The notes under the pieces were generated by a model. It ran no database searches, was not told where the DNA came from, and was given only the letters and a program-made list of their open reading frames with translations. Made by a program: the position numbers and the translations under genes. From DATKDU01 sp035512595 (GTDB lineage: Bacteria > Planctomycetota > Planctomycetia > Pirellulales > Pirellulaceae), in NCBI GenBank assembly GCA_035512595.1, contig DATKDU010000144.1:1-7326 (forward strand): a DNA stretch of 7,326 nucleotides, in the 5' to 3' direction. Positions 5,112 through 7,326 of the stretch are shown piece by piece (position 1 is the stretch's first letter; the number at the start of each line of letters is the position of its first letter).

Positions 5112-5963
5112 TCAAAGAGCTTTGCGCTTCTTCACTTGGACTTTAGTGCCGCTTGAAAGCTCGCAGATGCTACAGAGGGCATTTGAAACCGCTTGGTGGG
5201 AAGGCAGATTGCGATCGATGGGAATCAAATGGGCAGCTCCGGACAGGATCTCTTCGACTTGACTGCGGAACTGCGCTTTTGAGACCGCGTACATCCCGCC
5301 CCGTGCTCCCTCAAATCGGCAATTCCAAGAAGCCAGGGCCTGCCCGAATTGCATCGCCTCGGTAAGGTGTCGATCGGAAGCCTTGGAGAACCCGGCAAAG
5401 CCGTTTGCTCCGAGCTTGGAAATGATCCCGGCTGTGCACCAATCCCCGGCACCCGCGGCATCTTTCAGGTCGTTTATCGGCAAAGCCTTGAGATTCGTCC
5501 AGGTTCCGGATCGGCTGGCAGCGCTCGTTCGCAGGTATCGCAGGCCAGCATCACCGAGAGTCTCGATGACGAGCCGAGGAGTAGACTCAACGGCCAATTC
5601 GGGAAAATCGCTCAATCGTTCGTGGGAGTACTTTACCACGTGGGAAACTTCCCAGGCTTGGCGAAACAGCAGCGGGTTTCCGATGCTACAGGGCTCGAAG
5701 AAAATGAGCGCTCCGGCCTGTTTGGCGGCGCGTGCGAGGTGCAGCGCCCCGGCAGACACGCGATCGAAGAAAAAGACTTTTGCGTTGGCAATCTTGGGAG
5801 CGATGTTTTCCGCGACGGCGAGGAGCTCAGGCTTATAGCCGGGGTAATGAGAACCGCAGCCGTCGCAGCGCCAATGGAAGGAGTGCTTGGGGTTGCCACT
5901 AGCGTCTTTCGTGATTCGCTCCACGATGACCGGTGTTTTCCCCTCTGGCTCAGTGCGGACAAA
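5112..5963 (-). pseudogene. PfkB/ribokinase-type sugar kinase, 5'-truncated
   Basis: About 283 codons ending at TGA encode the central and C-terminal parts of a PfkB-family carbohydrate kinase. The active-site signature DLKDAAGAGDWCTAGII has the GAGD oxyanion/catalytic motif. Upstream are strands typical of the fold (AKVFFFDRVSAGALHLARAA, AGALIFFEPCSIGNP, WEVSHVVKYSHERL, RLVIETLGDAGLRYL). A CxxC insertion (WRCDGCGSHYPGYKP) sits early in the preserved part. The N-terminal substrate-binding segment with its GG motif is missing. The frame stays open to 6251, but those 95 codons are antisense to an amidohydrolase fragment and are not kinase. Family members are usually about 300-350 residues, so roughly the first 70-100 are lost. 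Without its start it is probably not expressed as an active kinase. The break is at about 5963-5971. Confidence 0.8.
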
Positions 5964-5970
5964 AGCCTGG

Positions 5971-6207
5971 GAGAACGCCCGCGAATTCGAGCTGATGGTG
6001 GAAGGGGGCATGCCGCCGATGAAAGCAATCCAATCGGCCACGCTCGTGGCGGCGCAGCTCCTGCGAATCGAAGACAAGCTGGGGACGCTTGAGGAGAAAA
6101 AGCTGGCCGACGTGATTGCCGTGAAGGGAAATCCGCTCGACGATATCCGTGCGATGCACGATGTGGTGTTCGTGATGAAAGAGGGCGTGGCGTATAGGAG
6201 CCCATAG
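5971..6207 (+). pseudogene. Amidohydrolase-family C-terminal fragment
   Basis: The plus-strand frame ending at TAG (6205-6207) encodes the last about 78 residues of a metal-dependent amidohydrolase of the imidazolonepropionase/prolidase-like group. Visible signatures are NAREFELMVEGGMPPMKAIQ, SATLVAAQLLRIEDKLGTLE, KKLADVIAVKGNPLDDI and VVFVMKEGVAYR, i.e. the end of the TIM barrel and the return of the composite beta domain (G.L...K.ADVIAV.GNPL.DI). The catalytic metal ligands (HxH, Lys, His, His, Asp) lie further upstream in such proteins and are absent. The open frame continues left to 5887, but this is antisense to the kinase. It is the only supportable plus-strand protein-coding sequence in the window. 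The fragment shares its breakpoint with the kinase fragment. Confidence 0.8.
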
Positions 6208-6318
6208 CAGGACCGGCCCGAATCGGGGACCAGGAACGGACCTGATGACATCCCAGTCGCCGCTCCGGTGCTCGCACCGCGGAAACCGGAATCCCTCGAC
6301 GAGAAGCTGGTCGGTCAT
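6208..6318 (-). pseudogene. 5' end of an unknown minus-strand gene, apparently cut off
   Basis: An ATG at 6318 has a textbook AGGAG six bases upstream (6325-6329) and begins MTDQLLVEGFRFPRCEHRSG, then DWDVIRSVPGPRFGPVLLWA. The frame stays open to 5950, but from about 6207 on it is the antisense of the amidohydrolase fragment (His-rich, HALFHHEHHIVH), so only the first about 37 codons are likely original. It is probably the start of a gene whose remainder was lost when the amidohydrolase fragment was joined here. The product is not recognised. Confidence 0.4.
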
Positions 6319-6574
6319 TGATTTCTCCTAGTGAGGGACGACCGCATGTTGCTGTGGTACACCGGGTATGGGTCGGCGCCAGGCTCGGCGCTGAACTGGA
6401 GCTGCGGATCGGTTTGGCAAAGTCTCCGCGGTCGCCGGCGAAAGTGAACGGGGAGTAAATGGCGAGATGGCCCCCCATGCATCGGAGATTCCGGACGCCA
6501 GGAGGAGCAAGTGGTCGAACTGATGCGCGAGCGAGTGGCAGCTGAAAGGACTAGATCGGCTGGAATGACCGGCG
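6319..6574. other. Gap without a supportable gene
   Basis: Apart from the AGGAG that belongs to the ATG at 6318, I see no convincing coding frame, promoter, RNA or terminator here. A plus-strand frame reading EEQVVELMRERVAAERTRS (about 6500-6556) looks helical and may be a remnant, but it has no convincing start. Confidence 0.4.
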
Positions 6575-7150
6575 CTAGATGACAGACCGTTTTTGTCGCC
6601 TTTCGCGCAGTCGATGGAGCAAGCAGGCGAAAAAGCCGCCGACGATGGCGATCGCTAGGCCAATGCTGTACCTGGCATTCTCAAAAGAACGATCGACGGT
6701 AACGTCCGCGAATTGTCTCGTCATACGCGGCAGGTCCCGAGCCATAGCCCTGTCGATCTCTCGCTGAGTAAGTGGTCTTCCGTCATAGGTGCGACTGCTG
6801 ATCGAGTCCTTCGCGAGGTCGTCAACATTATTCCGATGTAGCGCCAAAATGGCGTCCGTCGCGTGCTCATCAAAAACCTCGCGCAGCGGCCTCCACAAGA
6901 TGGGGTATCCTACACCCACGTCGGTAAACACGAAAAAGTACGACCACAGGCCAAGTACCGAGAAACCTGTCCAAAACGCGCGTCTGGCTCCGTCCGAGTA
7001 GATCGCCAGCAATACGGCAATCGGCGGGCAGACCGCGATCGCCACGAGAAGGACGTAATTTGCCAGCTCGCTCGCCGAGATAATGGCACCCAGCGCCGCG
7101 GACAGCAGAGCAACGAGCAACAGCAGCGTGCGAAGAGAAATCTGCGGCAT
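6575..7150 (-). CDS. Small multi-pass membrane protein of the planctomycete 'SLRTLLLLVALL' type
   Basis: The ATG at 7150 is chosen (191 residues to TAG). An AAGG lies about ten bases upstream, and a GTG two codons earlier is the alternative. The protein opens MPQISLRTLLLLVALLSAAL, a signature common at the N-termini of planctomycete membrane proteins. Four membrane segments are visible, numbered from the GTG two codons upstream: about 8-27, 33-53, 60-80 and 163-181. The last is followed by a basic tail (RLRERRQKR). Between segments three and four is a hydrophilic domain of about 80 residues (PLREVFDEHATDAI ... DGRPLTQREIDRAMARDLPR) with no recognisable motif. It lies 33 bases after the redoxin gene on the same strand, so the two may be co-transcribed. 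Localisation to the cytoplasmic membrane is well supported; function is unknown. Confidence 0.8.
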   Translation of the reverse strand: MPQISLRTLLLLVALLSAALGAIISASELANYVLLVAIAVCPPIAVLLAIYSDGARRAFWTGFSVLGLWSYFFVFTDVGVGYPILWRPLREVFDEHATDAILALHRNNVDDLAKDSISSRTYDGRPLTQREIDRAMARDLPRMTRQFADVTVDRSFENARYSIGLAIAIVGGFFACLLHRLRERRQKRSVI

Positions 7151-7183
7151 TGGCACCCACCTTGGCTCTTTCCGCGTCCCCGT

Positions 7184-7326
7184 TCACTTCCCCCCATTCA
7201 TCAACAGCAGCACCAGCGACTGCTCCATTTCACCCGGCTTGAAGCCAAACGGGCCGCGGCCGCTTTTGTAGGCAACCTTCCCCTCGGTGTCGATCACGTA
7301 CAGCCGCGACGGCATGCCGCTATAGG
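7184..7326 (-). CDS. Deiodinase/thioredoxin-like redoxin, C-terminal part (runs off the window)
   Basis: Forty-six codons and TGA are present. The sequence reads YSGMPSRLYVIDTEGKVAYK, then SGRGPFGFKPGEMEQSLVLL, and ends LMNGGK. The cis-proline-like 'MPSRLYVID..GKVAY' followed by GPFGFKP matches the end of the thioredoxin-fold proteins related to type I iodothyronine deiodinase (PF00837), as found in many bacteria including planctomycetes. The catalytic Cys/Sec position is in the N-terminal half, outside the window, so neither activity nor intactness can be judged. The end of the strand-helix pattern and a normal stop suggest the C-terminus is complete. The membrane-protein gene follows 33 bases downstream. 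Confidence 0.75.
   Translation of the reverse strand, partial: YSGMPSRLYVIDTEGKVAYKSGRGPFGFKPGEMEQSLVLLLMNGGK

Noticed and set aside
5964..6251. N-terminal 95 codons of the frame that continues into the kinase
   Set aside because: Ser-rich antisense of the amidohydrolase fragment. Kinase similarity starts only at about FVRTEPEGK.
6500..6582. Plus-strand frame ending ...VELMRERVAAERTRSAGMTG
   Set aside because: No start codon with a ribosome binding site, and only about 27 codons. At most a remnant.

Overview
The window is GC-rich and looks like chromosomal DNA from a planctomycete, probably of the Pirellulaceae type. Three things suggest this. The large protein begins with a J-like N-terminus (FDPYHQWLGIPP...NHYRLLGI) and continues into a helical region with GRWLCLY..DW and W(M)KAA...ARHWFGKA signatures. 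There is a membrane protein of the 'ISLRTLLLLVALL' type. A redoxin ends in a GPFGFKP tail. Almost everything supportable is on the minus strand, so genes read from right to left.

Left part (1-1000): small genes. A 57-residue GTG-start basic protein (40-213) has a strong Shine-Dalgarno. A 31-residue signal-peptide-like ORF (327-422) lies behind a good minus-strand promoter (510-537). A 79-residue hypothetical (553-792) and a doubtful CPGC micro-ORF (895-966) follow.

Centre-left (998-3700): one large single-pass membrane protein, about 798 residues from the preferred start. It has a J-like head without an HPD motif, a Pro/Ala/Ser-rich linker, a helical-repeat region, and two tandem copies of a Trp-rich beta module at the C-terminus. 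A 75-residue protein lies directly upstream, and a second promoter is possible at its stop codon.

Centre-right (3701-5111): an accessory-looking stretch. It starts with TGACGCAA repeats and TGCA decamers. Upstream on the minus strand is a compact run of very small genes joined by three identical 4-nt GTGA stop/start overlaps. Two of these genes carry apparent frameshifts, and one of the frameshifts coincides with a perfect 36-bp palindrome. The functions are unknown. The run resembles a decaying phage-like or mobile cassette, but no integrase or other hallmark gene is present.

Right part (5112-6318): a scar of gene fragments. It holds a 5'-truncated PfkB-type sugar kinase (minus), a 5'-truncated amidohydrolase (plus) back to back with it, and the first codons of another minus-strand gene. 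The right edge carries an apparently intact small membrane protein (6575-7150) just downstream of the C-terminus of a deiodinase/thioredoxin-like redoxin that runs off the window.

Most functional assignments rest on motif recognition by eye. No database search was possible.
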